The notes under the pieces are model-generated. The model did not search any database. It was not told where the DNA came from and saw only the letters and a list, made by a program, of their open reading frames with translations. Below, piece by piece: positions 35,055-44,477 of a stretch of DNA of 64,000 nucleotides; the stretch's first letter is position 1, and each line of letters opens with the position of its first letter. The stretch spans positions 496,001-560,000 of the forward strand of contig CBDCMH010000007.1 in the NCBI GenBank assembly GCA_965218935.1. Direction: 5' to 3'. This DNA comes from JADFOI01 sp965218935. GTDB taxonomy: Bacteria; Acidobacteriota; UBA6911; RPQK01; JADFOI01. A program made the position numbers and the translations under genes.

Positions 35055-35909
35055 ATGGACTACAGAAAAATCGACTTTGATCAGGAACTGGATACCGGCC
35101 CAGAAACCTACAATCACACCTTAGGTCAGTGGTGGCTCAACCAAAGTAATAACCGGGCCCATGCCTACGCCTACCGGAAAATTGCCGAGCACATGGCCTC
35201 GTTTTTCGGTGGACCTCCGAAAAGAATCATCGATTACGGTTGTGGAGCAGGACATATGCTCACCCGCCTCTACGGCCGCTTTCCGAATTCCCACCTTACG
35301 GGGATCGATGGGTCATCGTTGTTGCTGGAACTAGCTGGCAAAAGGCTGCAATTTCTGGGAAAGGAATGGAAGCAGCGGGTCGATCTGATCGAGACGGATC
35401 TACCTGACTCCACATTGCCTGGCGGCCAGGGCGATGCATTGCTGTTTATTTTTCCCAATATTGTGCCTCCCGAAGAGCCTGGAGAGGAAGAGACCGATCT
35501 TCACCAGCCGGAGGATAGGGCGGTGGCCGACTATCTGGCTAAGACCCGCGAGCCGGATCCGGAGGAGGAAACCGTGGAGGATGATGAAGAAACTCTTTGC
35601 GATTCGCTGCTCACGGATAGTGTCATCTCGCGCAATCTGCGGGCTTTGCTCAAGAAGGGAGGGGTGTGTGTGCGAGCCGATTACGCCAACGCTCCCAGGA
35701 GCGAGCTTACCGAACTGGTGCAGCAGCGTTTGGCTTTTCAGGAGGGTTCACTGGCGGAACCGGTCAACGGATTCAGGGCTACCCAGCTTTTTACCCTTGT
35801 GGGATCCACTTACTGCCGCTCCAAGGTCCTGGAAGATGTCTATCATCAGACCCGGGATCAAAGCGACAAAGAGGGCGGCTACCTGATTACCACGTTGGTG
35901 GCCCTGTAG
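35055..35909 (+). CDS. class I SAM-dependent methyltransferase
   Basis: About 284 residues from MDYRKIDFDQ. The SAM-binding motif I is RIIDYGCGAGHMLTRL, with the acidic end of strand 2 in LTGIDGSSLLLELAG and motif post-I in VDLIETDLPD. A long acidic insertion (about residues 155-200, EEPGEEETDLHQPED) separates strands 4 and 5. Substrate unknown. The frame extends 15 residues upstream, but the inner Met matches family starts better. Confidence 0.8.
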   Translation: MDYRKIDFDQELDTGPETYNHTLGQWWLNQSNNRAHAYAYRKIAEHMASFFGGPPKRIIDYGCGAGHMLTRLYGRFPNSHLTGIDGSSLLLELAGKRLQFLGKEWKQRVDLIETDLPDSTLPGGQGDALLFIFPNIVPPEEPGEEETDLHQPEDRAVADYLAKTREPDPEEETVEDDEETLCDSLLTDSVISRNLRALLKKGGVCVRADYANAPRSELTELVQQRLAFQEGSLAEPVNGFRATQLFTLVGSTYCRSKVLEDVYHQTRDQSDKEGGYLITTLVAL

Positions 35910-35946
35910 GGAAGTTCGAACTTCGAACTTCGCACATCGTACTGCG

Positions 35947-37050
35947 CTAGTATTCATTAAAGATCCGTTGGATCTCTTTCAAATCAGAAGTTTTCGTCAA
36001 GGCCAACTGCAAAAGGATTCGTGCCTTGTGTGCCACCAGAGTGTCTCCTTCGATGAATCTGTCTTGAGTGTTCACGGCGACCCGGTTGTTTATTCCCCCG
36101 CGTGCGGTTCTCACGATGGGCATCCCTTTGTCCGCTAGCGCATCCAAGGCGGGTAGCTGGACTTTGTGAGGAATCCCACCATCGGTCATGCCATTGATCA
36201 CAATCCCCTGAACTCCCAAATGAACCGCCGCCTGGATCATTCCCGGGTCGGCGTCATAGTAAGCTGAGATTACCTCCACGTTTGGGAGGGTGGTGATGGT
36301 GTCGATGTCAAATTCTGAGTTGGTCGTATGTCGGCGGGTGGGTGCACGATAAAAGCGGGCCCCGTCGGATTCGATGATTCCCAGAACGCCATAGATTCCC
36401 GACACAAAAGCATCAGGCCGCACACTGGTCTTGAGTACCTCTCGCCCGGAGTTGATGGTCTGGTTCGTGACCACCATGACCCCTTTACCTACAGCCTCAG
36501 GCGAAAGTACGATCGATACGGCGTCGATAAAGTTCTTATCCCCATCGTTTCCCACCGTGCCATGTTGGCGTTGAGAGTTGGTGATGACGACCGGTTTGTC
36601 GCTTTTCACGAGCAGGTGTAGGAAATAGGCCGTCTCCTCCGAAGTGAATGTGCCCTGGGTCACAATGACACCCTTGACGTCCGGCTTGTCGATCACCTGG
36701 TTCACGGTGCGGACAATATTCAGGAAGTCGTGGGACATGAAATCTTGACTGCCGATGCGAAGAAGGTCTGTCACTTTGAATTCCACGCTGTCTAAAAGCC
36801 TGGCCGTTTCAGGAAAGTTCTTGCGAATATCTGCGATCGTCTGCTGAATCGGAATCCGACCGCCTCGAGTATTGGCAATGGTGCCTCCAGTGGCTACAAG
36901 GTGGATGACGGGTTTTGTCTGGCCCTGGGTAAAGGCCATCAGCCCACCGGGCCCCAGTAAAAGAGTGCCAACCGCTGCCACCCGAGTCAGGCGGCGAAGA
37001 CCATTCCGGCCCAAGATAAACCCCCATTTGCTTCCTGCGCTAGGTGCCAC
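35947..37050 (-). CDS. type II L-asparaginase-like exported protein with altered active site
   Basis: 367 residues with an N-terminal signal region (RLTRVAAVGTLLLGPGGLMA). Family motifs: VATGGTIAN (Thr57), then VTQGTFTSEETAYFL where classical enzymes have HGTDT: the His and the catalytic Asp are replaced by Gln132 and Phe135, while Thr134 and Lys207 (REVLKTS) remain. It may hydrolyse a different amide or have lost activity. Most likely periplasmic. Confidence 0.8.
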   Translation of the reverse strand: MAPSAGSKWGFILGRNGLRRLTRVAAVGTLLLGPGGLMAFTQGQTKPVIHLVATGGTIANTRGGRIPIQQTIADIRKNFPETARLLDSVEFKVTDLLRIGSQDFMSHDFLNIVRTVNQVIDKPDVKGVIVTQGTFTSEETAYFLHLLVKSDKPVVITNSQRQHGTVGNDGDKNFIDAVSIVLSPEAVGKGVMVVTNQTINSGREVLKTSVRPDAFVSGIYGVLGIIESDGARFYRAPTRRHTTNSEFDIDTITTLPNVEVISAYYDADPGMIQAAVHLGVQGIVINGMTDGGIPHKVQLPALDALADKGMPIVRTARGGINNRVAVNTQDRFIEGDTLVAHKARILLQLALTKTSDLKEIQRIFNEY

Positions 37051-37174
37051 GGTATCGTCCTCTGGACCGTATTATCGGCACGAGCGCGGATCGCAAGTCA
37101 ACCCGTATATTTTTTCGTGATTTATTATCGCCTGATGTAAAATGGGTCAACTTACTTCCAGGAGGGAGCCTTTT

Positions 37175-37921
37175 ATGCCAACCAGCAAGACCCTTGTTAA
37201 TCTAGCCTGGGCACTTCTCCTTTTCCTTGCCGCCTGTACACAAGGCGTGAATTCCGAATTCATGGAGGCAGTGGAAAATGGTGAAACTGAGAGAATTCAG
37301 ACTTTGCTCGAAGCCGGCGCTGACGTGAATTTTCAGAACGAGGAGGGCTGGTCTGCCATTATTGCCACGGCCATGTTTGGCCAAACTAGCACCGTCCAAC
37401 TCTTATTGGATGCGGGCGCCGAGGTCAACACGAAGGACAAGTTAGATCGCAGTGCTTTGTTTTGGGCAACTGGAGGAAACTACCTCAAGACGGTAGAGAC
37501 GCTGCTTGATGCAGGGGCAGACGTCAATGTCACAACCAGGACGGGGCAAACCCCATTAATGTATGCGGTATCTCTCGATCACACGGAATCAGTAGAAGCT
37601 CTGGTGGCAGCAGGTGCGGATGTCAATTTGATGGATGAGGAACGCCATACCGCTTTGCTGGAGGCGATAATCCGGGACAGCGAGGTGGTCGAGACCTTAA
37701 TCCGGGCTGGGGCAAACGTCAACGCCGGGACTGAGGAAGAGATGCCGCCGTTGATCATCGCGGCAGCGGAAGGTCACGTCAAGATCGTCGAAGCTCTAAT
37801 CGACGCAGGAGCAGATGTCGAGGCCGAGGACGCATACGGCCGGACTGCCTTGATGCGGGCAAACGCTCAGGAGCATAGCGAGGTCAAAGTCCTACTGATG
37901 AAGGCTGGAGCTAGACGGTAG
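37175..37921 (+). CDS. ankyrin-repeat lipoprotein
   Basis: About 248 residues, with AGGAGGG before the ATG and lipobox LLFLAAC. The mature protein is six to seven ankyrin repeats of about 33 residues (for example AVENGETERIQTLLEAGADV, LVAAGADVNLMDEERHTALL, ALIDAGADVEAEDAYGRTAL). Ankyrin stacks bind other proteins; in the periplasm the partner is unknown. It stands alone. The 250 bases downstream hold no supported gene. Confidence 0.88.
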   Translation: MPTSKTLVNLAWALLLFLAACTQGVNSEFMEAVENGETERIQTLLEAGADVNFQNEEGWSAIIATAMFGQTSTVQLLLDAGAEVNTKDKLDRSALFWATGGNYLKTVETLLDAGADVNVTTRTGQTPLMYAVSLDHTESVEALVAAGADVNLMDEERHTALLEAIIRDSEVVETLIRAGANVNAGTEEEMPPLIIAAAEGHVKIVEALIDAGADVEAEDAYGRTALMRANAQEHSEVKVLLMKAGARR

Positions 37922-38168
37922 GTAGAACACCAATGAGCTATCGAGCCACCCGCAAGCCGGACAGGGTCGTGAACCCCTTCCCATTGACACCCCCCTTGCT
38001 CGATCCACATCGATGAGGCCAGTAGAATCCTCAATGGAATCGTATCGGGTCAGGAGTGTCCCGGTGGGGCCAAATTTTATATTGAGAAGATTTATCGGGC
38101 AAGCGCAACCGAGCGCACTTATTCTGCAGTAACGATCTTCCGGGGAGGGAAGGTTGACGCGACTACCC

Positions 38169-38567
38169 TTAGCGGATCGTCGAACCGTCCAGTTGGTAGA
38201 GCCTTGAGCCCTGCAGATAGTCCGAGCCCAACCGATCCTTCAAAATCAGGTTATCGCCAAGGATGTACATGACCTGGTGGACCTCCCGAGTCGGGTGATC
38301 GCGACTTTCAATCAGAATGAGTTGACCCACCACCACCGGGTAGGCAACGTCGACCGTCAACATAGTTTGTCCTCCTGAGGAGTGACTGCCCACGGTCGCC
38401 ACATGGCGGTAGCGTTGCTCCTGAAGCCTTTCCCAGAACTCATCAAGATCATTGGTCCAGGTCGATTCAGTGGAAAAAAAGAATTCATCCAATCCATCAT
38501 TCTGAGCCGAGAGAACCGCCCCGAGGCCAAAGAACGCCAATAGCAAACAAACAAGTAAGCTTCTCAT
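38169..38567 (-). CDS. small exported protein of unknown function
   Basis: 132 residues with a signal peptide (LLVCLLLAFFGLGAVLSA). The mature part has Trp/Glu-rich helices and then a beta-rich domain (GGQTMLTVDVAYPVVVGQLI, VMYILGDNLILKDRLGSDYL). I do not recognise a family. It is probably periplasmic. Confidence 0.65.
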   Translation of the reverse strand: MRSLLVCLLLAFFGLGAVLSAQNDGLDEFFFSTESTWTNDLDEFWERLQEQRYRHVATVGSHSSGGQTMLTVDVAYPVVVGQLILIESRDHPTREVHQVMYILGDNLILKDRLGSDYLQGSRLYQLDGSTIR

Positions 38568-38837
38568 GAGAAATAATTATACCTCATTTGGGTGAATTCA
38601 AGCGCAAGCGAGCCCTACAACTGGTCCTTACGGTCCAGTTGCAGAGAAAAAAAAGCAGAAAAAGAAAAAATGTTATCTCAATTTGTTCTTCTTCAGGCCC
38701 CTTGAGTTGAGCTCGGATCTTCTCTCCACCAAGTTCGTCTTGACACACCGTTTTCAAGGGAACAGGGTTCGTTCAAGCCGTGTCCGCTGTCTGTGACGCG
38801 GATCACTACGAATTCTTTGTCCCCTGCCTAGAATACA
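38568..38837. other. intergenic stretch with one hairpin
   Basis: A hairpin with arms CAACTGGTCC and GGTCCAGTTG (one mismatch) and loop TTAC lies at 38618-38641, followed by an A-rich tract. It is upstream of both divergent genes. It could be a regulatory RNA structure or a protein site; no T-tract follows. No gene seen. Confidence 0.4.
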
Positions 38838-39548
38838 ATGATGACGGTGACGGCGAAACGGCGCAGCGGAAAGGGCGAAAGCGGGTTGAGCTTCGCGAAG
38901 GTTTCGATTGAAGGCCCTGACCGCTATCTGCGTGTTGGTTTGAAGTTATCCATCGCTCCCTTGTTGAAGCCGAGCGCCGAACTGGCCGCCACCGTCACCC
39001 AGATCTCCCCCGATCACATCGACTTCGAACTGCTGAGATCTACTTCCGAGCGCTCCTTTCGAAAAGGGGATCGAGTGCGGGTCAAGTATTGGGAAGACGC
39101 CGTTTACTATTTTGACTCCGAGATTCTCACCGTATCCGGCTCTGCTGATGAACAAGTGGCCGTCTCACGACCCAGCGAAGGGATATCTGTTCAGCGCAGG
39201 AAAGCGGCACGAGTTCGGGTGCCAGTTCCATTTTCATTCACCGTCATTAGTGCTGCCACAACCGAGCTAGTCGGCGAGACAGTTCCTGATTCTCAGAGCC
39301 TGGATATCAGTGTGGGAGGCTTGAAATTCGAAACCAACCTTCCCTTGGCACCGGGGGATAGACTCGAGATGAGCCTTCACCTGACTCCGTCACAATTTGT
39401 GAATGCCGTCGGATGGGTCGTTCGCTCTGAAGAGGTTGAACGCGACGGCAAGTCTCTCAAATTAGTGGCCATGGAATTCCTTCAGTTGGAAGCGGCAGAG
39501 CAGAACCAACTCCTGCTCTTCTTGCTCACCTGCCTCAGTGATACCTAG
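38838..39548 (+). CDS. PilZ-domain c-di-GMP-binding protein, YcgR-like
   Basis: 236 residues. An N-terminal YcgR-like domain (about 20-120, beta-rich) is followed by PilZ with the c-di-GMP contact motifs QRRKAARVRVPVPF (RxxxR) and SLDISVGGLKFE (DxSxxG). Such proteins couple the second messenger to motility or secretion. No motility gene is nearby, so the output is unknown. Intracellular. Confidence 0.85.
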   Translation: MMTVTAKRRSGKGESGLSFAKVSIEGPDRYLRVGLKLSIAPLLKPSAELAATVTQISPDHIDFELLRSTSERSFRKGDRVRVKYWEDAVYYFDSEILTVSGSADEQVAVSRPSEGISVQRRKAARVRVPVPFSFTVISAATTELVGETVPDSQSLDISVGGLKFETNLPLAPGDRLEMSLHLTPSQFVNAVGWVVRSEEVERDGKSLKLVAMEFLQLEAAEQNQLLLFLLTCLSDT

Positions 39549-39686
39549 TAAATTGTCTACTGCAGCAGTTTTTGGCCCTTACAGCCATTGAGGCCTTTCA
39601 GGTCCAAAATCTCACAGAAATGAATCCAGGGGTTCGTGAACTTTTCTTGAGCTTGTTTCTGAGCTGAAACTCAATATAATTCCTGC

Positions 39687-40010
39687 ATGGTCAGAAGAAT
39701 CCGTAAACTGCTCTACACACTCACCGGCCAGGGATCTCTTTTCCTAGGAGATGAGAAACTCCTGGATATCCCATACGATCTCAAGTTTTTTCAGGAGGTG
39801 ATTGTCACGGGAGGTGAGGAACGGATTACAGGCTTAACCGACTTTGACGGTTCTCTCTCACCTGAGGACCAGTACCAGTTGGCGATGCTGGTTGGGAATG
39901 ACTTGACCCTCCGAATGGAAGACGGTCGCTGCCTCGAGATCACGGCGATCAGCAATCGGGGAAAGATTCACAAGCGTGGAGAGATTTTCCAATGTGACGG
40001 CTCTTCATGA
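39687..40010 (+). CDS. small protein of unknown function
   Basis: 107 residues starting MVRRIRKLLYTLTGQGSL. No signal peptide or membrane helix. It contains YDLKFFQEVIVTGGEER and a C-terminal beta-rich part (LTLRMEDGRCLEITAISNRG). I do not recognise a family. It reads in the same direction as the PilZ gene and 140 bases after it, so cotranscription is possible. Confidence 0.55.
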   Translation: MVRRIRKLLYTLTGQGSLFLGDEKLLDIPYDLKFFQEVIVTGGEERITGLTDFDGSLSPEDQYQLAMLVGNDLTLRMEDGRCLEITAISNRGKIHKRGEIFQCDGSS

Positions 40011-40058
40011 TTCCCGTTGGCCCGCTCGTTGAATCGGAATAGCTTGAAGGACAATAGC

Positions 40059-40154
40059 ATGGGCAACATCCGCTCCCTGGCAGGCCATCCCAATGTAACC
40101 GTTTATGACGGATCGCTGAGGGAATGGGCTGCCGACCCGAACCTACCTCTCTAA
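40059..40154 (+). pseudogene. rhodanese C-terminal remnant
   Basis: The short frame encodes GHPNVTVYDGSLREWAADPN, which is the end of a thiosulfate/3-mercaptopyruvate sulfurtransferase C-terminal domain (NVxxYDGSWxEWgxxPxlP). The catalytic domain and the rest of the protein are absent. It is therefore a gene remnant between two small unknown genes. Confidence 0.6.
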
Positions 40155-40227
40155 TGGTGAGCTGTGAATTGTGATTTGTGAATCTCGGGTTTGGCGCTGC
40201 AGTAGATTGGGTGGGAACGATGTAGGC

Positions 40228-40485
40228 CTAGTGGACTGAGGAAGATCCTGCAGCCTCGGCGGTTTTGGGGGCCTGGGGCACCATTCCAAAATGCTTCAAA
40301 AAATTGATGGTTTTTCCGGCGGCGCCAACGAACCGAATCTGGCAATCCACGAACTTACAGTTCGTCCAGCTGAAGTCTCCCCCACTAAAGACAAGGATGC
40401 ATTGGGTGATGGTGCAGTTTTCAAAGTGATGGCCGTCCATCTGGACAACGGTGTTTCCTAGACTCTGATCGGCAATGACTTTCAT
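40228..40485 (-). CDS. small protein with pentapeptide-like pattern
   Basis: 85 residues from MKVIADQSLGNTVVQMDG. The middle (HHFENCTITQCILVFSGGDF, SWTNCKFVDCQIRFVG) resembles short right-handed beta-helix or pentapeptide-type repeats with C/N in a regular pattern. Function unknown. A longer open frame exists upstream but its 39 extra residues do not look like a natural start. Confidence 0.55.
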   Translation of the reverse strand: MKVIADQSLGNTVVQMDGHHFENCTITQCILVFSGGDFSWTNCKFVDCQIRFVGAAGKTINFLKHFGMVPQAPKTAEAAGSSSVH

Positions 40486-40713
40486 CGTTCGCGGCCTGGA
40501 CTTACAGGTTATCCAAAAAAGGTACTTTCCACAAGAAATGTGGAAACGTTGTGAATACGACGGAGGGCAGGAAGGGTAGAGAAGTCTTTGAGCGTCTTGC
40601 ACACGAAGAGTGCATTGCTAGAGATCTGATGGAATCCTCTCGGACACTCTATGGGCGGGGACTTCTTTTAAGTTACCCTATCTCGTCTCGCCGGTTTCCG
40701 GGAGGGAAGGTGG

Positions 40714-41952
40714 ATGATGGCCGTTAACCTAGAGAACATTTATCGGGCTGCTGAAGCAATCGCCGACAAGGTGGTTAAGACCCCTTGCACACGATCCAGG
40801 ACACTTTCCGAAATCACAGGAGCCGATGTGCGGCTTAAGTGCGAGAACCAACAGTTCACGGCCTCCTTCAAGGATCGGGGAGCATTGGCCAAGCTCCTGT
40901 CACTCACCCCAAAGCAACGCAAGGCCGGGGTGATTGCGATGTCGGCCGGCAATCATGCTCAGGCCGTGGCCTACCATGCCCACCAACTGGGCATCCTCTC
41001 TACCGTGGTCATGCCTCGCTTCACCCCCAACGTTAAGGTCGAGAATACGCGGGCATTGGGAGCAGAGGTGATCCTCCACGGCACCCAATTGGATGAGTCT
41101 CGTGCCTACACTCAGGAACTTGCTCAAGAACGAGGCCTACAGCTCATTCACCCGTACGATGATGAAGAGATTATCGCTGGGCAGGGAACCATCGCCCTGG
41201 AGATGCTTGAGGTCTTCCCCGATCTGGAGGTGCTCTTGGTGCCCATAGGTGAGGGTGGCCTCATTGGCGGTATGGCCGTTGCGGCAAAGGGAATTCGGCC
41301 CTCCATCGAGGTCCTTGGAGTGCAAACGGAACGCTTTCCCGCCATGCTTCAGGCACTGGAAGGGACTCCAATCCAGTGCGGGACGAACACTATCGCAGAG
41401 GGTATTGCCGTGGAGGCACCGGGCCACCTGACTTTGCCCCTGGTGAAGGAATTTGTGGACGGCATCCTGCTGGTTGAGGAAAGCACCATCGAGAGGGCTG
41501 TTCTTCTTCTGGTCGAGGTCGAGAAAACGATCGTCGAAGGTGCAGGAGCTGTCGGTCTGGCAGCACTGCTTGCGGGTGGAGACAGGTTCCGGGATCGAAA
41601 GGTTGGATTGATCCTCTCTGGCGGCAATATCGACCTCCTGGTGCTCTCCTCCATCATCCAGCGCGGGCTGGTTCGCTCGGGTCGCCTGGTACGACTCCGA
41701 GTTGGAATTCCGGACGTTCCTGGAGCACTGGCGGAGGCGAGCCGACTCATAGGTGAAGCCAATGCCAGCATTATCGAGGTTCGCCATCAGCGGGCATTCA
41801 CGAATCTATCCTTGCGCGTGGCCGAGGTGGAGTTCGTACTCCAGGCTCTGGGGATGGATCACGTCGGGCAGATCCTGGAGAGCTTGAACCGGGTCGACTA
41901 CGAGGCCTCCGTCCTGGATGCCCCAGCCGGTGCTCTATCCTCTCCTGAGTGA
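40714..41952 (+). CDS. ilvA: threonine ammonia-lyase (threonine dehydratase), ACT-domain form
   Basis: 412 residues. It removes ammonia from threonine to give 2-oxobutyrate, the first step to isoleucine or a catabolic step. Seen: PLP lysine in FTASFKDRGALAKLL, the phosphate-binding glycine loop PIGEGGLIGGMA, SAGNHAQAVAYHA, and a C-terminal ACT domain (LRVGIPDVPGALAEASRLIG) that would sense an amino acid. Biosynthetic IlvA has two ACT repeats; with a single one this may be the catabolic type, so the symbol is tentative. Confidence 0.92.
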   Translation: MMAVNLENIYRAAEAIADKVVKTPCTRSRTLSEITGADVRLKCENQQFTASFKDRGALAKLLSLTPKQRKAGVIAMSAGNHAQAVAYHAHQLGILSTVVMPRFTPNVKVENTRALGAEVILHGTQLDESRAYTQELAQERGLQLIHPYDDEEIIAGQGTIALEMLEVFPDLEVLLVPIGEGGLIGGMAVAAKGIRPSIEVLGVQTERFPAMLQALEGTPIQCGTNTIAEGIAVEAPGHLTLPLVKEFVDGILLVEESTIERAVLLLVEVEKTIVEGAGAVGLAALLAGGDRFRDRKVGLILSGGNIDLLVLSSIIQRGLVRSGRLVRLRVGIPDVPGALAEASRLIGEANASIIEVRHQRAFTNLSLRVAEVEFVLQALGMDHVGQILESLNRVDYEASVLDAPAGALSSPE

Positions 41953-42096
41953 AATCTCCCAAGAACCGGGGCTCTTGACCAGTCCGCAACAGGGCTTTGT
42001 AGGGGACTGCACAGCTGAGTGATGGCATTTTTGGCTATAATTGGAGAGTGATTTAACGGCAAACAAAATTCCCATTGACCCAGGAGTTAACACGTC

Positions 42097-43470
42097 ATGG
42101 CACAACAACAAAGAGAACCGGTTGCGGTCCCCCCACCCGAAGAGGATCTGAATCCCTATCACATCGCCCAGGCACAGTTTGATTGGGCTGCCCGCTACCT
42201 TCCCGACCTCAGACCGGGCCTGGGGAAATACCTGAAGCGGCCCGAGAGGTTGGTCACCGTCGAGTTTCCTATCCACACCGAGGATGGAACGGTCATAAAC
42301 TTCGTCGGATTTCGCGCTCTGCACAACAGCAGTCGAGGAGCCGGGAAAGGAGGGGTGCGCTATCACCCCGATGTGACTGCCGATGAGGTGCGGGCTCTGG
42401 CCTCGTGGATGACCTGGAAGTGTGCCGTCGCCGACCTGCCCTTTGGCGGCGCCAAAGGAGGCATCGTCTGTGATCCCAAGACACTGACCGCCAACGACCT
42501 GCGCAGGATGACGCGGCGCTACATTGCCGAGCTAGGCGATAGCATTGGCCCACATACGGACATCCTGGCTCCCGACGTCAACACCAACGCTGAGACCATG
42601 GCCTGGATCTACGACACCTATGAAATGATGCACCGGGGCAAGAACAATCTGGGAGTCGTCACGGGCAAGCCCGTCGATCTGGGCGGGTCCCTGGGTCGTC
42701 GCGAGGCCACCGCCCGCGGCTGCCTCTTTGCTACCCAGCATGCCTTGTTGCAGGGAATCGTTCCAGGCTTGGAATCGGTGAAGGATGCCTCCGTTGTGGT
42801 TCAGGGGTTTGGCAATGCCGGTGCCATTGCTGCTGAGCTGTTCGCGGAAGCAGGTGCCTTGATCGTGGGGGTCAGTGATTCGCGAGGGGGAATTCACCAG
42901 CCGAAGGGACTCGATCCCACTGCAGCCCGCAAACACAAGGAGCAGACCGGCTCGGTAGTGGGCCTGTCCGATGCCGTGAGTGTGAGTAACGAAGAACTCC
43001 TGGCCTTGCCTTGTGACATTCTTATTCCTGCGGCACTGGAGAATCAGATCCGCTCCGATAACGCCGATCAGGTGCGTGCACGTTTCCTGGCTGAGGCGGC
43101 CAACGGGCCCATCACCCCGGCGGCTGACCGCATTCTGTTGGACAAAGGCATACCGGTGCTCCCCGACATACTCGCCAACGCAGGCGGCGTTAGCGTGAGC
43201 TACTTCGAGTGGGTCCAGAACAACAAGAGTGAGCAGTGGGATGAAGACGAAGTGAACGAGAGGCTGCGGATCAAGATGCAACGGGCGACGGAAGCCGTCA
43301 TCGACAAGCAGAGGGAGATCAACGGTTCACTGGACGATCTTCAAAAACGGAGAAAGAAATCAGGTCGTTCGGGAGAGCCTCTTGAACCGGTGGATCTGCG
43401 CACCGCAGCCTATGTGCTGGCCATCCAGCGGGTGGGCAAGGTGACGTTACAGCGGGGGATCTGGCCCTAG
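42097..43470 (+). CDS. Glu/Leu/Phe/Val-type NAD(P)-dependent dehydrogenase
   Basis: 457 residues, close to glutamate dehydrogenase. The N-terminal domain has the substrate-binding GKGGVRYHPDVTADEVRALA, MTWKCAVADLPFGGAKGGI (catalytic Lys), then the nucleotide domain with VVVQGFGNAGAIAAELFAEA. The C-terminus has a charged insertion (DLQKRRKKSGRSG). It most likely interconverts glutamate with 2-oxoglutarate. A leucine or similar specificity cannot be excluded. A MITE fragment starts at its stop codon. Confidence 0.92.
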   Translation: MAQQQREPVAVPPPEEDLNPYHIAQAQFDWAARYLPDLRPGLGKYLKRPERLVTVEFPIHTEDGTVINFVGFRALHNSSRGAGKGGVRYHPDVTADEVRALASWMTWKCAVADLPFGGAKGGIVCDPKTLTANDLRRMTRRYIAELGDSIGPHTDILAPDVNTNAETMAWIYDTYEMMHRGKNNLGVVTGKPVDLGGSLGRREATARGCLFATQHALLQGIVPGLESVKDASVVVQGFGNAGAIAAELFAEAGALIVGVSDSRGGIHQPKGLDPTAARKHKEQTGSVVGLSDAVSVSNEELLALPCDILIPAALENQIRSDNADQVRARFLAEAANGPITPAADRILLDKGIPVLPDILANAGGVSVSYFEWVQNNKSEQWDEDEVNERLRIKMQRATEAVIDKQREINGSLDDLQKRRKKSGRSGEPLEPVDLRTAAYVLAIQRVGKVTLQRGIWP

Positions 43471-43566
43471 GTGCCTCGCTTCATCAATACGATGATGTTT
43501 GCTGACGGGGCTTGAGGCAGGGTCAAGGAGCGGGGAGAAGGCGATGCAGGGGCATCGGCGAGGCAC
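43471..43566 (+). mobile_element. MITE family A, internally deleted copy
   Basis: Starts GTGCCTCGCTTCATCAATAC, keeps the left part (GATGTTTGCTGACGGGGCTT) and joins at GGGGCATCGGCGAGGCAC to the right end. The core is missing, giving 96 bp with TA after the right end. It fills the space between the dehydrogenase stop and the convergent SRPBCC gene. Confidence 0.65.
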
Positions 43567-43572
43567 TAACGA

Positions 43573-44001
43573 TCATCCTGAGAAATGCGGCTCCACCGGC
43601 TTGCCTTCCGCGTAGGCCTTCAAGAGATGCATGAGGTGGCCCCAGGTGGAGTTACACCTTGGGTATTCTCCGTCAGTTGAAGCCCACCCCCTGTGGGCAA
43701 AGCGCAGATCGGTCCCGCCGCTCTCCGTGGGCTCCAATTCCCAGGTGAGCTGAGTCCCCTCCCACTCTTGAGGCTCGCCCAGACACGACCAGGCAACCTT
43801 CTTTTCGTGAATCAGCTCTTCCACGCGCATCCGAAACACAACCGTCCCCTGAATGAATTTGAAAATAGCCACGCTTCCAGTCTCGGGTGTGGCAGTGCTG
43901 TCGGCTGTCCACCAACCTTGTAGACCCTCTGAGAGCGTCAGTGCATCAAATACTCGATCGGGTGCAGCCTGAATCGTGATCCTATGCAAAATATCCGCCA
44001 T
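43573..44001 (-). CDS. SRPBCC/AHSA1-type lipid-binding domain protein
   Basis: 142 residues. Pattern of Activator of Hsp90 homologue-1 type helix-grip fold: DILHRITIQAAPDRVFDALT at the start, LQGWWTADSTATPETGSV, then WELEPTESGGTDLRFAHRGW and WGHLMHLLKAYAEGKP. The fold binds hydrophobic ligands. Function is not known. It converges on the dehydrogenase gene. Confidence 0.8.
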   Translation of the reverse strand: MADILHRITIQAAPDRVFDALTLSEGLQGWWTADSTATPETGSVAIFKFIQGTVVFRMRVEELIHEKKVAWSCLGEPQEWEGTQLTWELEPTESGGTDLRFAHRGWASTDGEYPRCNSTWGHLMHLLKAYAEGKPVEPHFSG

Positions 44002-44053
44002 GGGATTTTCTCCTCATTTTTTTAAGTTCGCTCACAAACTCAGTGGGCAGAAG

Positions 44054-44323
44054 TTACCGTGCCCAAAGGAAGTACTTGCCGATTACCTTTCTCAGGGCAT
44101 AAAGAGCGACCCCCATCCAAAAAAGATTCAAGAACGATGAAGGGTAAGCTCTGTAATAGAGGGTATTGAAGATGAGGAGAATGCTCCCTACCAGATTCAA
44201 AAGCTGGTAGCTTGTTGAGCCACTCTCCACTCTTCTGGCCGAGATCAGCACGTAGGCAACCAGAAGAGCCATCGCACCGATCCACCCCAGGACATCAATC
44301 ACGGCATCGTCGTTGGTCCACAT
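44054..44323 (-). CDS. small integral membrane protein, CBU_0592-like
   Basis: 89 residues with three probable membrane helices (LGWIGAMALLVAYVLIS, LLNLVGSILLIFNTLYY, NLFWMGVALYALRKVIG), including the AYVLIS and GS.LL.N.L pattern of the CBU_0592 family. Role unknown. Confidence 0.75.
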   Translation of the reverse strand: MWTNDDAVIDVLGWIGAMALLVAYVLISARRVESGSTSYQLLNLVGSILLIFNTLYYRAYPSSFLNLFWMGVALYALRKVIGKYFLWAR

Positions 44324-44477
44324 GATTCTGCTCCTGTGTCATGTCACCCTGTCAATGGGACGCAGAAGTGGGAGTGTAACAAACCAGCTTCCTCATACAC
44401 CAGTTGGATCGTCGCGCGTGGTGCAAGGTATTCAAACGGATAGGGAAGAGCCGCCGGCCCCACAAGACTCAGGCCGC

